Below, one piece after another: positions 50,352 through 57,570 of a stretch of DNA of 64,000 nucleotides. The notes beneath the pieces are model-generated. The model saw only the letters and a program-made list of their open reading frames with translations, had not been told where the DNA came from and made no database searches. Both the position numbers and the translations under genes were made by a program. Location: NCBI RefSeq assembly GCF_014385435.1, contig NZ_JACSUD010000009.1:1-64000 (forward strand), read 5' to 3'. This DNA is from Alloprevotella sp. Lung230. Lineage in GTDB: Bacteria; Bacteroidota; Bacteroidia; Bacteroidales; Bacteroidaceae. The first letter of the stretch is position 1; the number at the start of each line of letters is the position of its first letter.

Positions 50352-51145
50352 TGGTGCAAAATTTGAGTGGCCAAGTCGAAAGGCATATCTGCGATTTCGG
50401 TCAAGGGATGTCGATTGTATTCGGCCGACAAGCGCAAACTGCCCACCTCGGCCACGTAAAGTTGTAGTTGCTTCACAACGTCCTGTACCTTCTCCTCTTC
50501 TCCGAAAAGGGTGAAGGGTTGCTTCTCCTGCTCCCAACCTAAGCTTTGCGCCAAGTTGAACGTATAGTATGCCACATCGGTGGGCGACTGCACCTCAAAC
50601 GTGTTGAGCACCAAAATGCGCGTGCCGTCGAAGACACAAATGTCCACCTTCTGGTCGCGGCAATACACGTAGACACGACGCTTACCGGCAGCACCCTTGC
50701 CCGAGAGACGGCGCAAGACAGCCGTCAGGTAGGACACGTAATGCACCTCTCCCAGCACGGCTTCGATGTCGCGGCAGGTGTCTTCGGGCAAGGCGAAGAG
50801 CAAAACGGCATTGGAGGCCGGAAGCGGGTCGTAGAAGACGCGCATGGCTGGCTGCAACTCATCGTCGCCCGTCACGCAGAAGCGATAGAGCGTGGCGCAA
50901 GCCTCCTCTTCAAACTCCGAGAGCGGGACCAGCGTGACCCGACCTTCCACGACAACCTGCGTGGGCTGCACTTCGGCAAACGCTTTATGGGCTTGGCAAA
51001 GGTCGCGCAAGTCGGCTTCCAGCGAAAGCGTGGGCGATAGCGCCCGATGCTCAAACGCTACAACCGCTTGAGGAGAGGGGGCCTGCCGCGAACCAGTGCA
51101 GGCCACCAGGGTCAAATGGGTGTCATCAATCCTAAGATAGCGCAT
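50348..51145 (-). CDS. DUF3822 family protein
   Basis: A 265-residue cytosolic protein that lies directly before rsmD in Bacteroidota. The sequence shows an ASKHA-like pattern (YVYCRDQKVDICVFDGTRIL near residue 157, LVLNTFEVQSPTDVAYYTFN) but no clear nucleotide-binding motif. Function unknown. The conserved pairing and 4-bp overlap with rsmD suggest a role connected with ribosome modification, which is inference only. Confidence 0.8.
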   Translation of the reverse strand: MRYLRIDDTHLTLVACTGSRQAPSPQAVVAFEHRALSPTLSLEADLRDLCQAHKAFAEVQPTQVVVEGRVTLVPLSEFEEEACATLYRFCVTGDDELQPAMRVFYDPLPASNAVLLFALPEDTCRDIEAVLGEVHYVSYLTAVLRRLSGKGAAGKRRVYVYCRDQKVDICVFDGTRILVLNTFEVQSPTDVAYYTFNLAQSLGWEQEKQPFTLFGEEEKVQDVVKQLQLYVAEVGSLRLSAEYNRHPLTEIADMPFDLATQILHQ

Positions 51146-51154
51146 ATCGATGGT

Positions 51155-51559
51155 TTAGTGAAGAAGAGAACGATGTTGAGAAAGAAACCGGCAGGCCGCA
51201 CGCCCCACGAAGACGGCCAGCACAACACCCAGGCTGTTGGCCAGCACATCAAGGAGGTCGCCGTGGCGGTGTAGCGTGCAGAGCGACTGGAGCACTTCGA
51301 TGAGCACCCCCATCGCCACCGGCCAAGCCACACAGATGCTCCACCGCTTGTGAGATGGGAGGTCACGAAGCCCCGTTTCGACCCAAAGCACTGTGCCATA
51401 AGCCAGATACATCAGCACGTGTGTGTACTTATCGATGAAGCGCACCTGGTCTAGCGGGGTTTCGGGCAGGTCATAGAGACAGAGGGCAAAGATGACCGCC
51501 GTCAGCAACAAGCTGAGCCGATAGGCCACGAGGCGGACAAAGAGAGCGGGGAGCGACAT
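51155..51559 (-). CDS. VanZ-like small membrane protein
   Basis: A 134-residue protein with four hydrophobic segments. The conserved polar positions of the VanZ-like family are present: FIDKYTHVLMYLAYGTVLW near residue 41, VLIEVLQSL near residue 85, and GDLLDVLANSLGVVL near residue 100. The family includes teicoplanin-resistance VanZ, but most members are uncharacterised envelope proteins, so a resistance role should not be assumed. It lies 9 bp before the DUF3822 gene. Confidence 0.82.
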   Translation of the reverse strand: MSLPALFVRLVAYRLSLLLTAVIFALCLYDLPETPLDQVRFIDKYTHVLMYLAYGTVLWVETGLRDLPSHKRWSICVAWPVAMGVLIEVLQSLCTLHRHGDLLDVLANSLGVVLAVFVGRAACRFLSQHRSLLH

Positions 51560-51571
51560 GGGGAAGTAGTG

Positions 51572-51614
51572 AAAAAGCCTTTGGGGCTACTTCTTGCGAA
51601 GTTGCTCCAAAGGC
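51572..51614 (-). terminator. Terminator after the oxaloacetate decarboxylase-alpha-like gene
   Basis: On the minus strand GCCTTTGG-A-GC-A-ACTTC pairs with GAAGT-A-GC-C-CCAAAGGC around GCAA, then TTTTTC. It separates the upstream gene from VanZ, so the VanZ-to-DUF1573 run needs its own start of transcription. Confidence 0.88.
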
Positions 51615-51641
51615 GATAGGGTCAGAGGGAGGGAGAGGGGG

Positions 51642-53423
51642 TTAGACGCGTTCCGAACGCTCGATGTAGGCAATCACATCACCCTTTTGGACGTGGGCAC
51701 CCTGCTTAGCATTGACCTCGACCAGCGTACCACCGAGGGCAGCAGGGATTTCGAGGATTTTGCCGAAGCCGTTTTCGATGTAGCAGAAGAAGTCTTTTTC
51801 GTTGTACTCCTTGCCGATGAAAGGCTCGATGGCCTTCACCCCTTCGGCATCACCGCCGATTTCCCACAGCAGAATACCGCTTTCGGGAGCTACGATGGCA
51901 TCGGCCTTGGCGTGCTTGAGGGCAGCGGCCTCTTCGGGCGTCATGCCGGAAGCGTTGGCTTTGTCCTTAGCAGCTTGGAGGTCGGCGAGAAAGCGCTTCT
52001 TGGCAGCACCGCTCTTGTAGTCGCGATACTGCGTTTCGTGCATCGCAAACTCAAAGAGTTCTTCGTCGTCTTGGCCACGATCCCAACCGTTTTCTTCCAT
52101 CTCCTTGATGAAGCGGTCCAGTTCGTCGGGGTAGTTGGTCTGGGGGTCTTCGGTGCTGAACTCGTAGCCCTTCTCTTTGGCCAAAGCCACGATTTCGTCA
52201 TCGAGCTTACCAGGGAGCTTACCGCTCTTGCCGAGAATCATGCCCCAGATGCTGTTGTCCATCATGGTGTAGCGCGGCTTGTCCATCGACTCTGTGAGGA
52301 GGTTCATCAGAGCTATGTTCTTGACATATTGGCTGAAAGGTGTCACCAAGGGGGGATAACCCACGCGAGGCCAAACGTAGGCCACTTCGTCAAAGAGCTT
52401 GACGAGCAACGCATCTTCCGAGAGGGGCGCTTCGCCCTTCTTCTCGCGGTTGGCGTTGATGGCACTCATCACGCCCGTCAGGTCGGCCATCATCGAGCCC
52501 ATCATACCGCCGGGCAGACCGCAGCCGAGGAGGAGAGAAGACATCAACTTATTGCCAGGGTTGATGAAGTAGCCCAACCATTCGTCGATGAACTCTTGCG
52601 TGAGCTTGCGGGCTTCCATATAGGCTTCCATGTTGATTTCGGGCACATCGAAACCGGCATTCTTGAGCATACTCTGCACGGAGATGACGTCCGGATGCAC
52701 CTTGCCCCAGGCGAGCGGCTCGATGGCGCAGTCGATGATGTCGGCGCCGTTGCGGCACACTTCCAGAATAGAGGCCATCGACAAGCCGGGGCCGGTGTGG
52801 CCGTGATATTCCACAATCACTTCGGGGTGCTTCGTCTTAATCATGCGGCAAAGTTCACCGAGCATTGCGGGCTGCCCGATACCGGCCATGTCCTTCAAAC
52901 AGATTTCGGGCGCACCGGCCGCGATGAGCTGGTCGGCAATGCCGGCGTAATACTCAGCGGTGTGGATGGGCGAAGTGGTGATGCACAGGGTGGCTTGGGG
53001 CGTCATACCGCCTTCGATGGCATATTTGATGGAAGGAATGATGTTGCGCACATCGTTCAGACCGCAGAAGATACGAGTGATATCGGTGCCTTGTGCGTGC
53101 TTAACCTTGTACATCAGGCGGCGCACATCGGCGGGGACAGGGAACATGCGCAGACCGTTCAAACCGCGGTCGAGCATGTGGGTCTTGATGCCCACTTCGT
53201 TGAAGGGCTTAGTGAAAGCCCGCACGGCTTCGTTGGGGTTCTCGCCGGCCAGGAGGTTCACCTGTTCAAAGGCGCCACCATTGGTTTCGACACGGCTGAA
53301 GCAGCCCATCTTGATAATCACAGGAGCAATGCGCTCGAGTTGGTCCTTGCGGGGCTGAAACTTGCCCGAGCTTTGGAACATATCGCGATAAACCAGCGAA
53401 AATTGAATCTTTCTTTTTTCCAT
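51642..53423 (-). CDS. Oxaloacetate decarboxylase alpha / pyruvate carboxylase B-like carboxyltransferase
   Basis: A 593-residue protein. The N-terminal 300 residues form a DRE-TIM carboxyltransferase barrel (LVYRDMFQSSG, CLKDMAGIGQPAML near residue 180, EYHGHTGPGLSMAS near residue 205), and the PYC_OADA domain follows to about residue 480. The C-terminal 80 residues look like a biotinyl fold (AIVAPESGILLWEIGG ... GGTLVEVNAKQGAHV) but lack EAMKM: the equivalent reads IENGFGKILE, without a biotinylatable Lys at the expected place. It may work with a separate biotin carrier. The ATG at 53423 is chosen by homology. It has a consensus promoter and its own terminator, so it is monocistronic. Confidence 0.88.
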   Translation of the reverse strand: MEKRKIQFSLVYRDMFQSSGKFQPRKDQLERIAPVIIKMGCFSRVETNGGAFEQVNLLAGENPNEAVRAFTKPFNEVGIKTHMLDRGLNGLRMFPVPADVRRLMYKVKHAQGTDITRIFCGLNDVRNIIPSIKYAIEGGMTPQATLCITTSPIHTAEYYAGIADQLIAAGAPEICLKDMAGIGQPAMLGELCRMIKTKHPEVIVEYHGHTGPGLSMASILEVCRNGADIIDCAIEPLAWGKVHPDVISVQSMLKNAGFDVPEINMEAYMEARKLTQEFIDEWLGYFINPGNKLMSSLLLGCGLPGGMMGSMMADLTGVMSAINANREKKGEAPLSEDALLVKLFDEVAYVWPRVGYPPLVTPFSQYVKNIALMNLLTESMDKPRYTMMDNSIWGMILGKSGKLPGKLDDEIVALAKEKGYEFSTEDPQTNYPDELDRFIKEMEENGWDRGQDDEELFEFAMHETQYRDYKSGAAKKRFLADLQAAKDKANASGMTPEEAAALKHAKADAIVAPESGILLWEIGGDAEGVKAIEPFIGKEYNEKDFFCYIENGFGKILEIPAALGGTLVEVNAKQGAHVQKGDVIAYIERSERV

Positions 53424-53477
53424 AAATAGGACTGAGGTGTTTGCAGTTGAAAGTTGCACAAAAGTGCTAAATCGGTG

Positions 53478-53508
53478 CAAAAGTACGACATTCTTAGGAA
53501 TTGACAAA
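53478..53508 (-). promoter_or_regulatory. Promoter of the decarboxylase-alpha-like gene
   Basis: Minus-strand TTTG-N19-TACTTTTG, a full match, with a leader of about 50 nt before the ATG at 53423. Its TTTG box ends 5 bp from the edge of MITE copy 2. Confidence 0.78.
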
Positions 53509-53512
53509 AGAA

Positions 53513-53708
53513 TAAGTAGGTGTTCAGAATGAATTAACGCTATATTTGTTTCATTTTTTCGATAGATTGTCTTTGTGAAGAAGGAGTGTAGTGGGCTACA
53601 CGGCTGATGAAGAAAGGCGAGATGGCGAAAAAGGGAGATATAGATGACATCAAAGTCGAGAACTGCCTCCGACTAAAATGGCTACGATTAATTTTGAAGA
53701 TCTACTTA
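53513..53708 (+). mobile_element. MITE-like element, copy 2 (196 bp)
   Basis: It starts TAAGTAGGTGTTCAG and ends GAAGATCTACTTA, and is collinear with copy 1. The TATATTTG box is at offset 28 and the hairpin is GTGTAG-tgGG-CTACAC (53586-53601). This copy has diverged most and is the only one not followed by a start codon: after CTACTTA comes AGTCC. It lies between the decarboxylase promoter and array D. The stretch 53709-53930 shows no credible gene. Confidence 0.78.
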
Positions 53709-53932
53709 AGTCCGGCCTTTGTGTAGAAAAAGTGTCGACGGCCGACCACTCCAGACGCAGTCGGCTTCGCATCGAGGGCGGGCAAACGTCAAATCAATTC
53801 TACAATACTCTCGTTCTTTTGGCCGCCGAGAGAAAGCATTTCGGTTCGGGTCGCTCTTCAACCGGAAATCAGAGGGACAGCAGAAGTCGGCGCGCCCCGC
53901 TGACAGCCGTTTCACTCCCATAGTCGGAGTTG

Positions 53933-54016
53933 ATTCCCACTAAGGGTAAATTCACATCCCATAAGTGGGAAGTAAATCTCCCACATATGGGAGATGAACG
54001 TCTCACATGTGGGAGT
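53933..54016. repeat. Array D: four dyads at exact 22-bp spacing
   Basis: Dyads centred at about 53941.5, 53963.5, 53985.5 and 54007.5. The best is ATCTCCCACATATGGGAGAT (53976-53995); neighbours are TCCCATAAGTGGGA and CTCACATGTGGGAG. One more imperfect dyad (ACTCC/GGAGT) lies at 53914-53930, off register by 2-3 bp. The core differs from arrays A and B but the period is identical. The rest of 54017-54175 shows nothing recognisable. Confidence 0.72.
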
Positions 54017-54175
54017 TGATCCGGTAAAACCACTGCTTTTCCACAAAATCGGGCCTCTGTTTTCCCAAAACAAAGCACTTTCTCGACCGGTGCTGGTACC
54101 CTTTCTGCGACAAGACTTCGCCTTTCAGGGAGCAAAACAAGGGACTTTTCGGGCATCAGCCGAAGATATCGCATG

Positions 54176-54214
54176 AAAAAAAGCCAGCCTTCCACTGCGA
54201 GAAGGCTGGCTTTT
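54176..54214 (-). terminator. Hairpin after the gene at 54272
   Basis: GCCAGCCTTC and GAAGGCTGGC enclose an 8-nt loop and are flanked by A runs on one side and T runs on the other, so the signal can work in both directions. The long minus-strand T tract marks it as the terminator of the gene ending at 54272. Confidence 0.85.
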
Positions 54215-54271
54215 GGGGGCTTTTTCAGGCTGTTTCTCGACGCCCGAATGTATGTGTATTTCGCCATCAAC

Positions 54272-55513
54272 TTATGGCGCATCGGAAGTATTTTTCCACT
54301 GCCAAAGTCGGTCGTCTTCCGTCGAAATCTGTGGAAATCGAGCCTGCACTCCGGACAACGACAGGCGCTTGGGGCGCTCCAGGTAGCGACACTCGTAGGC
54401 AAATCTCACCTCCTGGAGCGAACAGGGAACGCCCGCGGCATCACAGAGGATGCGGGCGGTGCGGCAGACATCATACTGCAACTGCTCGCTGCGCAGGCGG
54501 TAGCCCTCGGCATTCCGCTCCACCCAAGGATGCCGGTGCAGGAGAGGCTGGAGCCAGGAGGCATCGGAGGAATGGAGTTGTGCGGCGAGGTGAGTGCCCT
54601 TCACGAAGTCGGGCTGCCACTGGAGTTGCTGCATGGTGTGGCGAAGCAGGCGGCGAGCCCGCAACACGGCGTGGCGGGGGACGATGAGGTCGCCCCCCCA
54701 CTGGGTCTCAGCGGTCGTGCGGCACAGCAGCGTGAGATGGAGGAAGCGCAGGAAGCGCTCGGGGAGCATGGTGTGCAGGCGCTCCAGCACGGTGGAGGGA
54801 CAAAACATCAGTCGGCCGCGCAGCTGCTCCAACTTTGCAAGAAAGGCAGCACTCAGCTGCAATCCGTGGAGCGCCTCACCCGAGAGGAGAGGGCGCAGAC
54901 ATTGGCGGTCGACCACACGGTGGACGGCGGCGCGCGAAGCGAGCCCTTCGACCCGCACGATGGTGCTCACGGGCAGTCCTTCGAGGAAGTAGCGCCGCAA
55001 CACGCCCGCGCCGACGGGTCGGCGATGCAGGAGCGTGTGCAGCAAGGCGGCCAGCGTGCGCTCCACCTCGCAGGCTTCGGCGCTCAGGCATTCGTGCTCC
55101 GTGTCGGTGGACTTTTTCTCCGGCACTTCCTCGGCCGAGTCGGCGTCGGAAAGCGCGATGTGAGTTTCCTCCTCCATGTCGTCGGGAAAGGTGAGCGTGG
55201 CCCACTCTCTACGCCAGGTGTCGACCAGTTGTTCCGGCGCACGATGCACCTCCTCGCGCATCTCGTCGAGCACGCTCAGAAAGGCCGGGCCTACGCCGGG
55301 CCATTCGGCCACTTCCTCGTGCTGGAGCTGGAGCAGCTGCCAAGCGTTGGTTACTCCAAGGGCCGCGAGCCTGCGCAACACCGCACGGCGTTCGGCGTGG
55401 GTGTCGAGCAGGGCCAGTTCGACCTGCTGCAAGGCTTCGTTCAAGCGAAGCGCCTGCTCTTGGCTACGCCCATCGTCGAAGGAGAAAAAATCGGGGAAGA
55501 GTGTGTGGTACAT
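54272..55513 (-). CDS. Unknown protein with HhH and HTH-like segments
   Basis: I do not recognise a named family. In the 413-residue protein, residues 40-80 (ALGVTNAWQLLQLQHEEVAE, then WPGVGPAFLSVLDEM) resemble the helix-hairpin-helix of the RNA polymerase alpha C-terminal domain. An acidic linker follows near residue 110. The rest is helical and Arg/Leu-rich, with a possible winged-helix or sigma-region-4-like HTH near residue 190 (LPVSTIVRVEGLASRAAVHR). A nucleic-acid-binding role is likely but unproven. The ATG at 55513 lies only 4 bp past a TACTTTTG box (55518-55525), so the message may be leaderless; the frame open to 55582 would start upstream of that box. Confidence 0.6.
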   Translation of the reverse strand: MYHTLFPDFFSFDDGRSQEQALRLNEALQQVELALLDTHAERRAVLRRLAALGVTNAWQLLQLQHEEVAEWPGVGPAFLSVLDEMREEVHRAPEQLVDTWRREWATLTFPDDMEEETHIALSDADSAEEVPEKKSTDTEHECLSAEACEVERTLAALLHTLLHRRPVGAGVLRRYFLEGLPVSTIVRVEGLASRAAVHRVVDRQCLRPLLSGEALHGLQLSAAFLAKLEQLRGRLMFCPSTVLERLHTMLPERFLRFLHLTLLCRTTAETQWGGDLIVPRHAVLRARRLLRHTMQQLQWQPDFVKGTHLAAQLHSSDASWLQPLLHRHPWVERNAEGYRLRSEQLQYDVCRTARILCDAAGVPCSLQEVRFAYECRYLERPKRLSLSGVQARFPQISTEDDRLWQWKNTSDAP

Positions 55514-55566
55514 GTCGCAAAAGTAGCAATAAAAAACGAGACCGCCACGAAAAAGGGGGAACTTCT

Positions 55567-55598
55567 TTGGCAAACTGCCCATATCTTGCTACCTTTGC
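55567..55598 (+). promoter_or_regulatory. Promoter of the AICAR formyltransferase gene
   Basis: Plus-strand TTTG-N20-TACCTTTG, a full match, with a leader of about 30 nt before the ATG at 55636. It is divergent from the gene at 54272-55513, whose -7-like box lies 40 bp away. Confidence 0.75.
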
Positions 55599-55635
55599 GA
55601 GCGAATTTCATCCACCATCAAATCTTGCGCTTTTT

Positions 55636-56820
55636 ATGAACGAATTGGCTTTGAAGTATGGTTGCAACCCCAACCAAACGCCTTCCCGCATCTACATGGA
55701 CAACGGCAGCGCCCTCCCCATCGAGGTGCTCTCCGGACGTCCCGGTTACATCAACTTCCTCGATGCTCTCAACGGCTGGCAGCTTGTGAGCGAGCTCAAA
55801 GCGGCCACCGGTCTGCCCGCAGCGGCTTCCTTTAAGCACGTCTCGCCCGCTGGTGCTGCCGTGGGGTTGCCCATGAGCGACACCCTGCGCCGCATCTATT
55901 TCTGCGACGACCTCGCCCTGCCCCTTTCGCCCATCGCCACGGCCTATGCCCGTGCCCGTGGTGCCGACCGCATGTCGAGCTATGGTGACTTTATTGCCCT
56001 CTCCGACACGTGCGATGAAGCCACCGCCTTGCTCATCAAGCGCGAGGTGAGCGACGGCGTCATTGCCCCTGATTTCACCTCCGAAGCCCTCACCATCCTC
56101 CGCGAAAAGCGCAAAGGTACTTACAACGTCTTGAAGGTCGATACCGCCTATCGCCCCGCTCCGCTCGAGCGCAAGCAGGTGTTTGGCGTCACCTTCGAAC
56201 AGGGTCGCAACGAGATTGATCTTACCACCAACCACCTCTTCGACAACATCCCCACGGACAACAAGGACTTCCCCCTCGAAGCCCGCCGCGACCTGCGCAT
56301 CGCTCTCATCACACTCAAATACACGCAGTCCAACTCCGTGTGCTATGCCAAGGACGGCCAGGCCATCGGCATCGGCGCCGGGCAGCAGAGCCGCATCCAT
56401 TGCACACGATTGGCCGGTCAGAAAGCCGACATCTGGTGGCTGCGCCAGCACCCGAAGGTGATGGGCCTCCCCTTCGTGCCGGGCATTCGCCGCGCCGACC
56501 GCGACAACACCATCGACCTCTACATCTCCGACGATGACAACGACGTCTTGGCCGATGGCGCTTGGCAACAGTTGTTCACCGAACAGCCTGCACCGCTCAC
56601 TGCCGAGGAGAAGCGTGCGTGGCTCGCCCAAAACACCAATGTGGCTTTGGGCTCGGATGCTTTCTTCCCCTTTGGCGACAACATCGAGCGCGCCCACCGC
56701 AGCGGTGTGCAGTATGTGGCACAAGCCGGTGGTTCCGTGCGCGACGACCATGTCATCGCCACTTGTAACAAGTATGGCATCGCGATGGCCTTCACCGGCA
56801 TCCGCCTCTTCCACCACTAA
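55636..56820 (+). CDS. Stand-alone AICAR formyltransferase (PurH-like)
   Basis: A 394-residue enzyme resembling the transformylase half of PurH. It would add the formyl group from 10-formyl-THF to AICAR in purine synthesis. It has AAASFKHVSPAGAAVGLP near residue 62 (conserved KH), YARARGADRMSSYGDFIALS near residue 110, IGAGQQSRIHCTRLA near residue 253, and SDAFFPFGDNIERAHRSGV near residue 340. No IMP cyclohydrolase domain is present, so FAICAR would be closed by another protein. The short forms of this family occur in Bacteroidota and Clostridia. MITE copy 3 starts 12 bp after the stop. Confidence 0.88.
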   Translation: MNELALKYGCNPNQTPSRIYMDNGSALPIEVLSGRPGYINFLDALNGWQLVSELKAATGLPAAASFKHVSPAGAAVGLPMSDTLRRIYFCDDLALPLSPIATAYARARGADRMSSYGDFIALSDTCDEATALLIKREVSDGVIAPDFTSEALTILREKRKGTYNVLKVDTAYRPAPLERKQVFGVTFEQGRNEIDLTTNHLFDNIPTDNKDFPLEARRDLRIALITLKYTQSNSVCYAKDGQAIGIGAGQQSRIHCTRLAGQKADIWWLRQHPKVMGLPFVPGIRRADRDNTIDLYISDDDNDVLADGAWQQLFTEQPAPLTAEEKRAWLAQNTNVALGSDAFFPFGDNIERAHRSGVQYVAQAGGSVRDDHVIATCNKYGIAMAFTGIRLFHH

Positions 56821-56831
56821 TACACATTTTA

Positions 56832-57024
56832 TAAGTAGGTGTTCAAAATTAATTGATACTAGATTTGTTTCCATTTTTCGTCAGGTCGTCTTTGTGAAGA
56901 AGGAGTGTAGCGAGCTACACGACTGATGAAAAAGGGGAGATGGCGGAAAAGGAGAGCAAAGGGTATCAAAGTAAAGAACATCCTACAACTAAGATAATTA
57001 CGATTAATTTTGAACACCTACTTA
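56832..57024 (+). mobile_element. MITE-like element, copy 3 (193 bp)
   Basis: This copy has the best ends: TAAGTAGGTGTTCAAAATTA on the left and its exact complement on the right, 22 bp with the flanking base. A TAGATTTG box lies at offset 28, and the hairpin is GTGTAGC-GA-GCTACAC (56905-56920). The terminal A is the first base of the ATG of the small gene at 57024. Confidence 0.82.
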
Positions 57025-57239
57025 TGGCAATATCACGCAACGTCAGCGACGAAGAAATCACTACGGCCATGACCGTGGGCATCACTTTCAAGGGGGCTAA
57101 ACTCCGCAAGCCCACCGAGGTAAAAGTGAAAACCAAAGCCAAGAAGAAAACCTACATCACGGGCCAGCACGGCTCCGGCGCTGCCAAGAAAAAGGCCGAA
57201 ATCCGCCAACGCCGCGCCAATCGGCACAAAGGTAAGTAG
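57024..57239 (+). CDS. Small basic protein of unknown function
   Basis: A 71-residue Lys/Arg-rich protein starting MAISRNVSDEEITTAM and ending RRANRHKGK; about one third of residues are Lys or Arg. The central KVKTKAKKKTYITGQHG suggests nucleic-acid or ribosome binding, but I do not recognise a family. The ATG coincides with the end of MITE copy 3; a longer frame through the element (from 56940) is not favoured. It has its own terminator and is bracketed by two copies of the same element, so it could have moved as a unit, which is inference. Confidence 0.6.
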   Translation: MAISRNVSDEEITTAMTVGITFKGAKLRKPTEVKVKTKAKKKTYITGQHGSGAAKKKAEIRQRRANRHKGK

Positions 57240-57326
57240 TGCCTACGTAGGACGGCTATGGGGTTGTACTTTTGGGTCACCCCAAGTGTCACAACTATTA
57301 CCTCGTGCTCCCATCCAAGAATAGAC

Positions 57327-57361
57327 AGACGAAAGGTCGCCTTATGGCCGGCCTTTCGTCT
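57327..57361 (+). terminator. Terminator after the small basic gene
   Basis: AGACGAAAGG and CCTTTCGTCT form a stem with further inner pairing (CGCC/GGCCG), followed by a weakly T-rich tail. It lies 87 bp after the stop codon. The 87 bp between show nothing recognisable. Confidence 0.72.
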
Positions 57362-57377
57362 GCATTTCTATTTCTTC

Positions 57378-57570
57378 TAAGTAGGTGTTCAGAATGTTGA
57401 TACTAGATTTGTTTCATTTTTCGTCAGCTCGTCTTTGCGAAGAAGGAGTGTAGCGGGTTACACGATTGATGAACAAAGGCGAGATAGCAAAAAAGAGAAA
57501 CAAAGATGGTATCAAAGTAGAGAACATCCTACGACTAAGATAGCTACAATTAATCTTGAACACCTACTTA
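57378..57570 (+). mobile_element. MITE-like element, copy 4 (193 bp)
   Basis: Left end TAAGTAGGTGTTCAGAAT, right end CTTGAACACCTACTTA. A TAGATTTG box lies at offset 26, and the hairpin is GTGTAGC-GG-GTTACAC (57448-57463) with a G-T pair that keeps the stem. The final A is the first base of the methyltransferase ATG. The element lies 17 bp beyond the terminator of the preceding gene, so any transcript of the methyltransferase must start at or in the element. Confidence 0.8.

Noticed and set aside
51155-51559. Glycopeptide resistance role for the VanZ-like protein
   Set aside because: No vanA-type genes are nearby and most VanZ-like proteins are unrelated to resistance.
51594-53429. 611-residue open frame antisense to the decarboxylase-alpha-like gene
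   Set aside because: Composition is that of a complement frame (runs of GH, VG, HA), it has no start signals and it runs exactly along a well-supported gene.
53678-53923. Frames of 70-80 residues after MITE copy 2
   Set aside because: They begin in the element end (TINFEDLL) and continue into non-conserved DNA in conflicting frames; no homology is seen.
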